Shown: piece after piece, positions 34,626-42,422 of the stretch | Layout: every line of letters begins with the position of its first letter | How positions within the stretch are numbered: position 1 is the first letter of the stretch | Assembly: GCA_902567135.1 (NCBI GenBank) | Contig: CACFLO010000008.1 | Coordinates: 1 to 42,943 of the forward strand | Direction: 5' to 3' | Source: an uncultured Alphaproteobacteria bacterium | Lineage (GTDB): Bacteria; Pseudomonadota; Alphaproteobacteria; HIMB59; GCA-002718135 | Length of the DNA: 42,943 nucleotides | The notes under the pieces: model-generated | The model's input: the letters and a program-made list of their open reading frames with translations, nothing else | Database searches by the model: none | What the model was told of the DNA's origin: nothing | Position numbers and translations under genes: made by a program

Positions 34626-35723
34626 ATGAATTCAGAAAAAGAAAAAACCTTTGTAAAGTTTGAGAAAATTGACAAAAGTTATGATGGTGAAGTATTGGTA
34701 GTTAAAAACTTGAACTTAGATATTGCTAAAGGTGAATTTGTAACAATGCTTGGTCCTTCAGGCTCAGGTAAAACAACAACACTTATGATGCTTGCTGGTT
34801 TTGAAACTCCTACTAATGGAGAAATCTATCTTGATGGAATGCCGATCAGCAAGATACCTCCTTATGAAAGAGAAATTGGTATGGTTTTTCAAAATTATGC
34901 TCTCTTCCCTCATATGACTGTTCAAGAAAATCTAGCTTTTCCACTTGAAGTTAGAAAAATGTCAAAAGCAGAAACAAAAGAAAAAGTTCAAAAAGCTCTT
35001 GATATGGTTGAACTTGGTGAATTTGGAACGCGTTTTCCTGCACAACTATCAGGAGGACAACAACAAAGAGTTGCACTTGCAAGAGCATTAGTATTTGAGC
35101 CAAGGCTTGTCTTAATGGATGAACCTCTTGGTGCGTTAGATAAAAATCTTAGAGAGCAAATGCAATATGAGATTAAACATATACATGACAGAATAGGTAT
35201 TACTGTTGTTTATGTAACACATGATCAAAGTGAAGCTCTAACAATGTCAAATAGAATTGCTGTTTTCAATGATGGTGTAGTTCAGCAATTATCAACACCA
35301 GATATATTATATGAAAAACCTGAAAATTCTTTTGTTGCACAGTTTATTGGTGAGAATAATAGAATGACTGGAACAATAAAAACTATGGAAAATAATTATT
35401 GTAATGTCGAACTCGAAAATGGTGCTGGTACTGTAAAGGCTTTAAAAGTTAATGTAGGTGAAGTTGGAGAAAAAACTCAACTATCCGTAAGACCAGAAAG
35501 GGTATCTTTAGGGTCTGAGGGAAATGGAGAAAATGTTTTCACTGGTAAGGTTGAAGAACTTATTTATTTAGGTGATCATATCAGAGTCAGACTTGATGTT
35601 TGTGGTAATAATGAATTTATTGTTAAGGTTCCTAATGAGGGTTCTTTTGATTATAATGAGGGTGACTCAATTAAATTAAATTGGAATCCCAATGATATTC
35701 GGGCTTTAGATCTTCAAAATTAG
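34626..35723 (+). CDS. Spermidine/putrescine-type ABC transporter ATPase (PotA-like)
   Basis: ATP-binding subunit with a C-terminal TOBE domain (365 aa). Walker A LGPSGSGKTT (42-51), Q-loop VFQNYALFPHMT, signature LSGGQQQR (about 141-148) and Walker B LVLMDEP are all intact; the TOBE region (about 280-365, SVRPERVSL) is typical of PotA. It opens the ATPase, binding protein, permease, permease cluster. Substrate could be a polyamine or another cationic or opine-like compound. Confidence 0.87.
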   Translation: MNSEKEKTFVKFEKIDKSYDGEVLVVKNLNLDIAKGEFVTMLGPSGSGKTTTLMMLAGFETPTNGEIYLDGMPISKIPPYEREIGMVFQNYALFPHMTVQENLAFPLEVRKMSKAETKEKVQKALDMVELGEFGTRFPAQLSGGQQQRVALARALVFEPRLVLMDEPLGALDKNLREQMQYEIKHIHDRIGITVVYVTHDQSEALTMSNRIAVFNDGVVQQLSTPDILYEKPENSFVAQFIGENNRMTGTIKTMENNYCNVELENGAGTVKALKVNVGEVGEKTQLSVRPERVSLGSEGNGENVFTGKVEELIYLGDHIRVRLDVCGNNEFIVKVPNEGSFDYNEGDSIKLNWNPNDIRALDLQN

Positions 35724-35778
35724 TAATTTTCACCATTTTCTGCGGTATTTTTGCCCTTTTTTTTAATTTTTCTACATG

Positions 35779-35808
35779 TTAATAGAACTTTATATATCGA
35801 CATATAAT
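35779..35808 (+). promoter_or_regulatory. Possible promoter of the binding-protein gene
   Basis: A perfect TATAAT at 35803-35808 with TTAATA at 35779-35784 (18-base spacer), inside the 120-base spacer before the binding-protein gene. A separate promoter here would fit the need for excess binding protein. Pattern-based only. Confidence 0.35.
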
Positions 35809-35831
35809 CTTAAGATTAATTAATTTAAAAC

Positions 35832-35837
35832 AGGAGG
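35832..35837 (+). promoter_or_regulatory. Strong ribosome binding site of the binding-protein gene
   Basis: AGGAGG with 6 bases to the ATG at 35844, one of few full Shine-Dalgarno sequences in the window. Confidence 0.7.
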
Positions 35838-35843
35838 AAACAT

Positions 35844-36947
35844 ATGTCAAAATTACTTAAAGTTTTCTTAATAGCATCTTTCGCTGTTGCATCTTTTTCT
35901 GCTAAAGCAGTTACAGTTGCATCATGGGGTGGTGCTTATACAGAAAGTCAACAAAAAGCATATGCTGATACTTACACAGATCCAAGCTCAATTCAGTTTG
36001 AGAACTATAACGGTGGTCTGGGTGAAGTAAGAGCACAAGTAGAAAGTGGAAGTGTTACTTGGGACTTAGTAGACGCACTACCAGGTGATGCAATTACTGG
36101 TTGCGATGAAGGTTTATTTGAAGACATAACTACTGAAATTGCTGAATTGTCAACTCCAGGACCTGACGGTGAGTCTATGTTAGAAGATATGGAAAACAAT
36201 GGTCTTGAATATCACTCTGGTTGGGATTGTTGTGTTCCACAAATTTTCTGGACTTATGTTGTATTCTACGATCCTGATGCTTTCCCTGGTGATAAACCAT
36301 CTAGCATGGCTGATTTCTTTGACGTGGAAAAATTTCCAGGTAAAAGAGGAATTCACACTTGGGCAACAGGTATTGTTGAAAAAGCAATGGTTGCAGATGG
36401 TGTAAAACCAAGTGCAGTTCCAACGGTTTTAAGAGACCAAACTGGTGCACTTGATAGAGCATTTGCAAAATTAGACACAATAAAAGATCATATTGTATTT
36501 TGGTCTTCAGGAGCTAAACCACTAGAATTAGTTAAAAGTGGAGAAGTTGTAATGTCTATTGCTTACAATGGTCGAGTTGGTGCAGCTAATCTTGCAGAAG
36601 GTGAAAATTTTGAATATATTTGGGAAGGTCAAGTTTTAGACCAAGAATATTTATGTTTAGTGGCTGGCGCTCCTAATAGAGATGCAGCTATTGATTTCAT
36701 GATGCATGCTTCAACTCCAGAAGCACAAGCTGAGCAAGCTAAATATATTACTTATGGACCTATGAGAGCGTCTGGTATTCCAATCATCCAAGCGGGTGAG
36801 CCTTGGGGACCAGGTGGTGTAGATATTATGCCTCATATGCCTAATACGCCTGAGCGTTTAAAAGTTTCTATCGTTAGTGATCCACAATGGTGGTCTGATA
36901 ACGGAGCAGAAATTAATGAGCGTTATTCAGCGTGGATGGGTAACTAA
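35844..36947 (+). CDS. Periplasmic binding protein of PotD/SBP_bac_8 type
   Basis: 367 aa with a signal peptide (SKLLKVFLIASFAVASF, cleavage near AKA/VTV around residue 23). The mature start VTVASWGGAYTESQQKAY is typical of spermidine/putrescine-like binding proteins in alphaproteobacteria, followed by VRAQVESGSVTWDLVD and the hinge region WTYVVFYDPDAFPG. Delivers its ligand to the permease pair downstream. Ligand unknown; the family covers polyamines, GABA-like and opine-like compounds. It has a lower AT content than its neighbours and a strong RBS, signs of high expression. Confidence 0.87.
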   Translation: MSKLLKVFLIASFAVASFSAKAVTVASWGGAYTESQQKAYADTYTDPSSIQFENYNGGLGEVRAQVESGSVTWDLVDALPGDAITGCDEGLFEDITTEIAELSTPGPDGESMLEDMENNGLEYHSGWDCCVPQIFWTYVVFYDPDAFPGDKPSSMADFFDVEKFPGKRGIHTWATGIVEKAMVADGVKPSAVPTVLRDQTGALDRAFAKLDTIKDHIVFWSSGAKPLELVKSGEVVMSIAYNGRVGAANLAEGENFEYIWEGQVLDQEYLCLVAGAPNRDAAIDFMMHASTPEAQAEQAKYITYGPMRASGIPIIQAGEPWGPGGVDIMPHMPNTPERLKVSIVSDPQWWSDNGAEINERYSAWMGN

Positions 36948-36980
36948 GCTTGATAAAGTAACTAAATTAATTTAATTTAA

Positions 36981-37010
36981 AGGCGAGATTTATCTCGCCT
37001 TTTTATTTTT
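36981..37010 (+). terminator. Intrinsic terminator between binding-protein and permease genes
   Basis: Perfect 8-bp stem AGGCGAGA (36981-36988)/TCTCGCCT (36993-37000), loop TTTA, followed by TTTTATTTTT. The permease gene RBS begins one base later, so permease expression must come from readthrough or processing, keeping it below the binding protein. Confidence 0.88.
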
Positions 37011-37015
37011 GGAGG
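37011..37015 (+). promoter_or_regulatory. Ribosome binding site that argues for an ATT start at 37021
   Basis: GGAGG sits 5 bases before an in-frame ATT at 37021. The only upstream in-frame start, TTG at 37009, overlaps this site and cannot be served by it. The next in-frame TTG (37039) is too far, and no in-frame ATG precedes the first membrane helix. Confidence 0.6.
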
Positions 37016-37020
37016 TTCCT

Positions 37021-38286
37021 ATTTCTACTGCAGAATTATTGACAACTGACGGCGTACCTTTAAAGCAAAGTCTTAAGAAAGCAGAGCGTAAAAACAAAAT
37101 AAGAGCTTTTCTTTTAGTTTTTCCTCTATTGTTATTTATCATTGTCACTTTTGTAATGCCAATTGGTGATATGTTATTAAGAAGTGTTGATGATACGCAA
37201 ATTAATACTGTCTTCCCTAATACATTTTCAGAGTTCAAAAAATGGGATAAAGAAAAAGACGAACTTCCTCCTGAGGAAGTCTATAAAGCTTTATTTGAAG
37301 AATTAGCATACGGAGATAAAATTCAAGTTGGAAGAGCCCTAACGAGAATGAATTATTCTAAATCTGGGTGGAAAAGTTTGATTAAAAATACATCCAGAGC
37401 AATTAAAAAAGCAGTAAAAAAAAATGAGTTTCCTGATTCGTACAAAGATTTTTTAATCACTGCTAATGATAAGTGGGCAGACCCAACTTATTGGTATGCT
37501 ATGGGTCAAATGGTAAACTTTCAGACTCCTATTTATTACTATAATGCAATCGATATGACATATGATCAGGATCAAAATGTCATTAGGCAAGAGGAAAATA
37601 GAAGGGTGTATGTTCAAACTTGGATTAAAACACTAAAGGTTAGTGTTTATGTAACTTTCTTCTGTTTAGTGTTAGGTTTCCCAGTCGCTCATCTTTTAGC
37701 AAATTTACCTCTTCGTTATAGTAATCTTCTAATGATTTTCGTGTTACTTCCTTTTTGGACATCATTACTTGTGAGAACAACTGCATGGATTGTAATGCTG
37801 CAACAACAAGGTGTAATTAATGGAATATTGGTATGGCTTGGTATTCTGAATGATGATGGAAGACTTTCAATGGTATATAATGAAACTGGAACGCTCATTG
37901 CTATGACTCAAATATTATTACCTTTTATGATACTTCCATTATATAGCGTCATGAGAGTAATACCAAAAAGTCATATGAGAGCAGCGCAAAACTTAGGTGC
38001 TAAACCAGCAACTGCATTTTGGAAAGTATATCTGCCACAAACTATACCTGGAATGAGTGCCGGCGGCTTATTAGTTTTTGTATTAGCAATTGGATATTTT
38101 ATAACACCTGAATTGGTGGGTGGAAAAGATGGTAAATTGATAGGTAGTTGGATAGCCTATCATCTTAAAACAACTTTAAATTGGGGTTTATGTGCAGCTC
38201 TTGGAGCTATACTCCTTGGAGTAATGCTTGTTTTTTATTGGCTTTACAATAAAATTGTTGGCATAGATAATATTAAACTAGGATAG
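37021..38286 (+). CDS. ABC transporter permease, PotB-like, with large periplasmic insertion
   Basis: Inner-membrane permease, about 421 aa from the proposed ATT start (425 aa if TTG 37009 is used). After one N-terminal helix (about 27-49) comes a roughly 150-residue hydrophilic stretch, predicted periplasmic, before the usual permease core of five or more helices. The core has the EAA loop MRAAQNLGAKPATAFWKVYL and then PQTIPG. Ordinary PotB is about 280 aa, so the insertion is the notable part; I believe related alphaproteobacterial permeases share it. The following permease gene begins 2 bases after the stop. Confidence 0.85.
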   Translation: MSTAELLTTDGVPLKQSLKKAERKNKIRAFLLVFPLLLFIIVTFVMPIGDMLLRSVDDTQINTVFPNTFSEFKKWDKEKDELPPEEVYKALFEELAYGDKIQVGRALTRMNYSKSGWKSLIKNTSRAIKKAVKKNEFPDSYKDFLITANDKWADPTYWYAMGQMVNFQTPIYYYNAIDMTYDQDQNVIRQEENRRVYVQTWIKTLKVSVYVTFFCLVLGFPVAHLLANLPLRYSNLLMIFVLLPFWTSLLVRTTAWIVMLQQQGVINGILVWLGILNDDGRLSMVYNETGTLIAMTQILLPFMILPLYSVMRVIPKSHMRAAQNLGAKPATAFWKVYLPQTIPGMSAGGLLVFVLAIGYFITPELVGGKDGKLIGSWIAYHLKTTLNWGLCAALGAILLGVMLVFYWLYNKIVGIDNIKLG

Positions 38287-38288
38287 AT

Positions 38289-39185
38289 ATGGCATTACCA
38301 AGTTACGCAACACCTGTACAAAGAACTTATTACTACGCATATTTATTTTTTTGTAGTGTTGTTTTCTTTTTTCTAGTTGCACCTTTAATTGCAATTGTTC
38401 CTATTTCATTCAGTGTTTCTCCATTTATGGTGTTTACTGATGGCATGCTTTCATGGCCTCCAGATCCAGACGCATGGTCATTAAGATGGTACCAAAATAT
38501 GATTGGTAACTGTAGTGCTGATGTAGTTTCTTCTACAGTACCATGTTCACATAAATGGATGACAGGAACAGTAAATAGTTTCTTCATAGGATTAACAGCA
38601 ACATTTATCGCTACAACTCTAGGTACTATAGCTGCTCTTGGCCTTAGTAGACCACACATGCCATATAAAGGTTTAATAATGGCTATACTTATTTCTCCAA
38701 TGATAGTTCCTCTGATAATTACTGCTGCTGGGATGTTCTTTTTTTATGCTAGAATAAATCTTGTTTACACATTTACTGGTGTTATTCTTGCTCATGTAGC
38801 ATTAGCAACTCCTTTTGTAGTAATTACTGTTACTGCAACTTTAGTTGGCTTTGATATGAATATGGTTAAAGCATCACAAAGTTTAGGAGCAAGACCTGTT
38901 AGAACTTTTTTTAAAGTAATAATGCCTTTGATTTTACCTGGCATTATATCAGGTGCTTTATTTGCATTCATTACTTCGTTTGATGAAGTTGTAATAGTTA
39001 TGTTTATGGCAAGCTTAGATCAACTTACAATTCCAAAACAAATGTGGGCGGGAATTCGTCAAGAAATAAGCCCAGTAATTTTATGTATGGCTACTTGCTT
39101 AGTGGCACTATCTATTTTTTTATTAACTACAGTCGAATTATTAAGAAGACGATCAGAGCGACTACGCGGCATTAAATCAAGGTAA
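38289..39185 (+). CDS. ABC transporter permease, PotC-like
   Basis: Second permease of the polyamine-type importer (298 aa, six predicted helices). A periplasmic stretch with two Cys (about 76-90, NCSADVVSSTVPC) follows helix one. The EAA loop is KASQSLGARPVRTFFKVIMP, and AFITSFDEVVIVMF is typical of PotC/YdcV proteins. The RBS AGGATAG lies in the end of the upstream gene. Followed after 6 bases by the FAD oxidoreductase. Confidence 0.88.
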   Translation: MALPSYATPVQRTYYYAYLFFCSVVFFFLVAPLIAIVPISFSVSPFMVFTDGMLSWPPDPDAWSLRWYQNMIGNCSADVVSSTVPCSHKWMTGTVNSFFIGLTATFIATTLGTIAALGLSRPHMPYKGLIMAILISPMIVPLIITAAGMFFFYARINLVYTFTGVILAHVALATPFVVITVTATLVGFDMNMVKASQSLGARPVRTFFKVIMPLILPGIISGALFAFITSFDEVVIVMFMASLDQLTIPKQMWAGIRQEISPVILCMATCLVALSIFLLTTVELLRRRSERLRGIKSR

Positions 39186-39191
39186 ATTAAA

Positions 39192-40427
39192 ATGACTAAA
39201 CCGCATATTGCTGTGGTAGGTGCTGGGATAATTGGTATTTGTTCAGCATATTTTTTAAATAAATCTGGTTTTAAAGTAACATTAATTGATAAAAATGAAC
39301 CAGGTTCTATGACAAGCTACGGTCATGCTTGTACATTTGCTGATTATGCATGTATCCCTGTTAACTCACCAGATTTATTTAGAGAGATTCCATCAATGTT
39401 ATTAAGAAGTGATGGGCCTTTAGCGGTTGATTTTTTATATACAATTAGAAACTTAAGTTGGGTTATGAAGTTTTTACAAAATTGTACAACCAAAAAGGTT
39501 AAATATATATCTAATTCTTTAGGCAATTTACTTAATAACGCAAGCACAAGCTATGATGAAATATTTTCAGATGTAGATGTTTCTCAATATATTAAAAATG
39601 AAGAAGCTTTGTATTTGTTTGAAAATGAAAATGAATTTTTAAAAGCATCAATAACAAATAAAATAAGAGAAAAAAATGGTGTAAAGATAAAAAATCTCTC
39701 TAAAAATGAGATACTGGAACTTGAACCTAATCTTGCGCCAGTTTTTTTTAATGGTCAACTTTTTATAGGTTCACGACATACTACTGATCCATTAGCTGTA
39801 AGTAAAAAAATTTTTGAGTCATTTATAAATAACGGAGGTAAATTTGTAAAAAATAATGTTGAAAACATTATTCCTAATGAATCTAAGGTTAATGTAAGTG
39901 TTAATAATGAAAATTGTATTTTTGATAAAGTTGTTATATCTGCTGGTTCATGGTCAAAAAAATTAACAAGAAAATTTGGAGATGATTTTCCACTAGACAC
40001 TGAAAGAGGTTATCATGTTTTGTTTAATAATTATGAATTGATAAACAGGCCATTAGGATGGTCTCAAAGTGGTTTTTATCTTGTCCAGTTGGATGAAGGC
40101 TTAAGAGCTGCTGGAACTGTAGAAATAGCAGGTTTGTCAAAACCAGAAAATAAAAAAAGAACAAAAATGATAGAAAATCAGGCTAGAAAATTATTACCTC
40201 AACTTAATGAAGTTAAAAGTACTTGGTTGGGATTTAGACCTACTATGCCAGACTCTTTACCAGTTATTGGGCAATCTCAAAAAAATAAAAATGTCATTTA
40301 TGGATTTGGTCATCAGCATATAGGTTGGACGCTTGGTGCAGTAACTGGAAAAGTTATTAATTCAATATGCAATGATAGAATACCAAATATTAATATTAAA
40401 CCTTTTAGTCCAAGTCGCTTTAATTAA
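39192..40427 (+). CDS. FAD-dependent D-amino acid dehydrogenase-like oxidoreductase (DadA family)
   Basis: DAO/DadA-type flavoenzyme (411 aa). FAD motif VVGAGIIGICSAYFL at 7-21, FAD-contact GSMTSYGHAC near 37, and the C-terminal GHQHIGWTLGAVTGK that closes the flavin site. Family members oxidise D-amino acids, N-methyl amino acids or hydroxy-D-proline to imines. Position in the operon after a cationic-solute importer suggests it acts on the imported compound. Substrate unproven. Its stop shares TTAA with the convergent aldehyde dehydrogenase. Confidence 0.83.
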   Translation: MTKPHIAVVGAGIIGICSAYFLNKSGFKVTLIDKNEPGSMTSYGHACTFADYACIPVNSPDLFREIPSMLLRSDGPLAVDFLYTIRNLSWVMKFLQNCTTKKVKYISNSLGNLLNNASTSYDEIFSDVDVSQYIKNEEALYLFENENEFLKASITNKIREKNGVKIKNLSKNEILELEPNLAPVFFNGQLFIGSRHTTDPLAVSKKIFESFINNGGKFVKNNVENIIPNESKVNVSVNNENCIFDKVVISAGSWSKKLTRKFGDDFPLDTERGYHVLFNNYELINRPLGWSQSGFYLVQLDEGLRAAGTVEIAGLSKPENKKRTKMIENQARKLLPQLNEVKSTWLGFRPTMPDSLPVIGQSQKNKNVIYGFGHQHIGWTLGAVTGKVINSICNDRIPNINIKPFSPSRFN

Positions 40428-41857
40428 TCTAAGCTTATTCCTACGTTTTTAACTTGTAGATAAGATTTCAATGCATCTACTCCTTTTTCCCTGCTGTACC
40501 CAGATTGTTTGTAGCCTCCAAATGGAGTTGCATGATTACCAGCAAACCATTTATTAACATAAACTTGGCCTGACTCTAATTTACTTGCAGTCCATGATGC
40601 TTTTTTCAAATCTTTGGTAAAGACTCCTGCACCTAATCCAAAATCAGTATCATTAGCAATATGAATTGCTTCATCTTGATCTTCATATTCAAGAACAGAT
40701 AAAACAGGACCAAATATTTCTTCTCGTGCTACAGACATATTTTGTTTTGCATTATTTAAAACAGTAGCTTCCATGAAATAGCCTTCACGGTCAGCTCTTT
40801 TACCACCATGAACTGCCTCTGCTCCCTGTTGAATTCCTGACCTCGCATAACCTTCTACTTTTTCAAGTTGTTTTTCAGAAATAATTGGTGTTAATCCAGT
40901 TCCTTCTTCATAACCAGGACCAACTTTAAGAGATTTACTCAAATCTACAAGCTTATCAATTAATTCATTCTTTACTGATTTATGAACAACTAGTCGCGAC
41001 ATAGCCGTACAAATTTGACCAGCAACTCCAAATATACCGTGACGTGCACTTTCTATAACTTGATCAAGATCTGCATCTTCATAAACTATACCAGCTGACT
41101 TTCCACCAAGTTCAATAACTGCGGGAATAGCTTTATCAGCACAAGAATGCAATATTTTTTTTCCTGTAGCAACAGAACCAGTAAAGACCACGTGATTTAC
41201 ATCAGGGTGTGATACCAAATAAGAACCTGCTTCATTTCCGTAACCACAAATTATATTAACTATACCATTTGGGACTCCTGCTTTTTCTATAGCTTTAGCA
41301 AAAAAAGTAGCAGATAGAGGAGTTAGTTCTGCTGTTTTTACAATTGTAGAATTTCCTGTTGCGAAAGAACATGCAAGAGATCTACCAACCATTGATATAG
41401 GAAAGTTCCATGGAACTATATGCGCAGAAACACCAAAAGGTTCTAAAACGGTATAATCAAAAACTGTTGGTGAAACAGGAATTGTTTTTCCCTCTAGTTT
41501 ATCTGTAAGGCCGGCATAGTAATCAAACATGTCAGCAACATCATTGAATTCCTTAATAGCTGAACCAAGCATTTTACCATTTTCATAGCAAAGCATCTTA
41601 CCACCTTCATCAGCTATCTTTCTTGTTTCATCTGCAATGTGGTGCATCAGTTTAGCTCTTTCAAGTAATGGCATATCAACAAGAACTCTTGAGTTAAAGG
41701 CTGCTTTTGCAGCGGATACCGCAAGGTCTACTTCGTTTTTTTTAGCGCATGAAATTTCCCCTATAATTTTACCTGTAGCTGGATCATCAACTTGAATAAT
41801 ATCTTTGGATTCACTTTCTAGCCATTTGCCGTCAATATAATTTTTATAAAGTTTCAT
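40424..41857 (-). CDS. Aldehyde dehydrogenase (betaine-aldehyde/aminoaldehyde type)
   Basis: NAD(P)-dependent aldehyde dehydrogenase, 477 aa. Cofactor segment VPWNFPISMVGR (about 148-159), general base Glu in IELGGKSAG (about 248-256) and catalytic Cys in AGQICTAMSRLVV (about 281-293) are present. Sequence style is that of betaine-aldehyde/gamma-aminobutyraldehyde/indole-acetaldehyde dehydrogenases. Convergent with the DadA-like gene, whose amine oxidation could supply an aldehyde; divergent from the TRAP transporter genes with a 52-base spacer. Confidence 0.85.
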   Translation of the reverse strand: MKLYKNYIDGKWLESESKDIIQVDDPATGKIIGEISCAKKNEVDLAVSAAKAAFNSRVLVDMPLLERAKLMHHIADETRKIADEGGKMLCYENGKMLGSAIKEFNDVADMFDYYAGLTDKLEGKTIPVSPTVFDYTVLEPFGVSAHIVPWNFPISMVGRSLACSFATGNSTIVKTAELTPLSATFFAKAIEKAGVPNGIVNIICGYGNEAGSYLVSHPDVNHVVFTGSVATGKKILHSCADKAIPAVIELGGKSAGIVYEDADLDQVIESARHGIFGVAGQICTAMSRLVVHKSVKNELIDKLVDLSKSLKVGPGYEEGTGLTPIISEKQLEKVEGYARSGIQQGAEAVHGGKRADREGYFMEATVLNNAKQNMSVAREEIFGPVLSVLEYEDQDEAIHIANDTDFGLGAGVFTKDLKKASWTASKLESGQVYVNKWFAGNHATPFGGYKQSGYSREKGVDALKSYLQVKNVGISLD

Positions 41858-41909
41858 AATTCTTTGTTTGAAAATGTTTTGTTAATCTGTATTCTTTATC
41901 ACAAAAAAC

Positions 41910-42422
41910 ATGCCAAATATAATTAAAAGTTACATAAAATTTATCGATTATATCAGCCTTAAGACTGGAAGAGCTACAATGTACCTTGTATTTGTCATGA
42001 TGTTTATTTTAATTTTATCATTCGTTACGCGTAATATTATTAACATACCTCTTATATGGATAATTGAAATGGCACAGTTTGTAATGACTGGATATTATCT
42101 TTTAGGAGGAGGCTATTCTCTTTTGTCAGATGATCATGTTAGAATGGATTTAATTTATAGTAGATTAAAAGATAGAACTAAAGCTTTACTAGATACTTTA
42201 ACTAGTGTTTTTTTAATTACTTATCTTGTTATTCTATTAATTGGAGCTTACTCAAGTTTAGAATATACTATTCAAACTAACCAAAGACTTTTTACAGCAT
42301 GGGCCCCTTATGTTTGGCCAATAAAATCGGTTATGTTGTTTGGTATTTTATTAATGTTGTTACAATCTATTTCAATATTTTTTAAAGATTTAGCAAAAAC
42401 TTTCAATCTGGAAATTAAATGA
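41910..42422 (+). CDS. dctQ: TRAP transporter small membrane subunit (DctQ-like)
   Basis: 170 aa with four hydrophobic helices, the standard build of the small TRAP subunit. Typical features are RNIINIPLIWIIEMAQFVMTG with the conserved E-x-x-x-F near helix 2, and DDHVRMDLIYSRL after it. The stop overlaps the start of the large subunit (ATGA). No TRAP binding-protein gene is in the window; it may lie downstream. Confidence 0.87.
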   Translation: MPNIIKSYIKFIDYISLKTGRATMYLVFVMMFILILSFVTRNIINIPLIWIIEMAQFVMTGYYLLGGGYSLLSDDHVRMDLIYSRLKDRTKALLDTLTSVFLITYLVILLIGAYSSLEYTIQTNQRLFTAWAPYVWPIKSVMLFGILLMLLQSISIFFKDLAKTFNLEIK

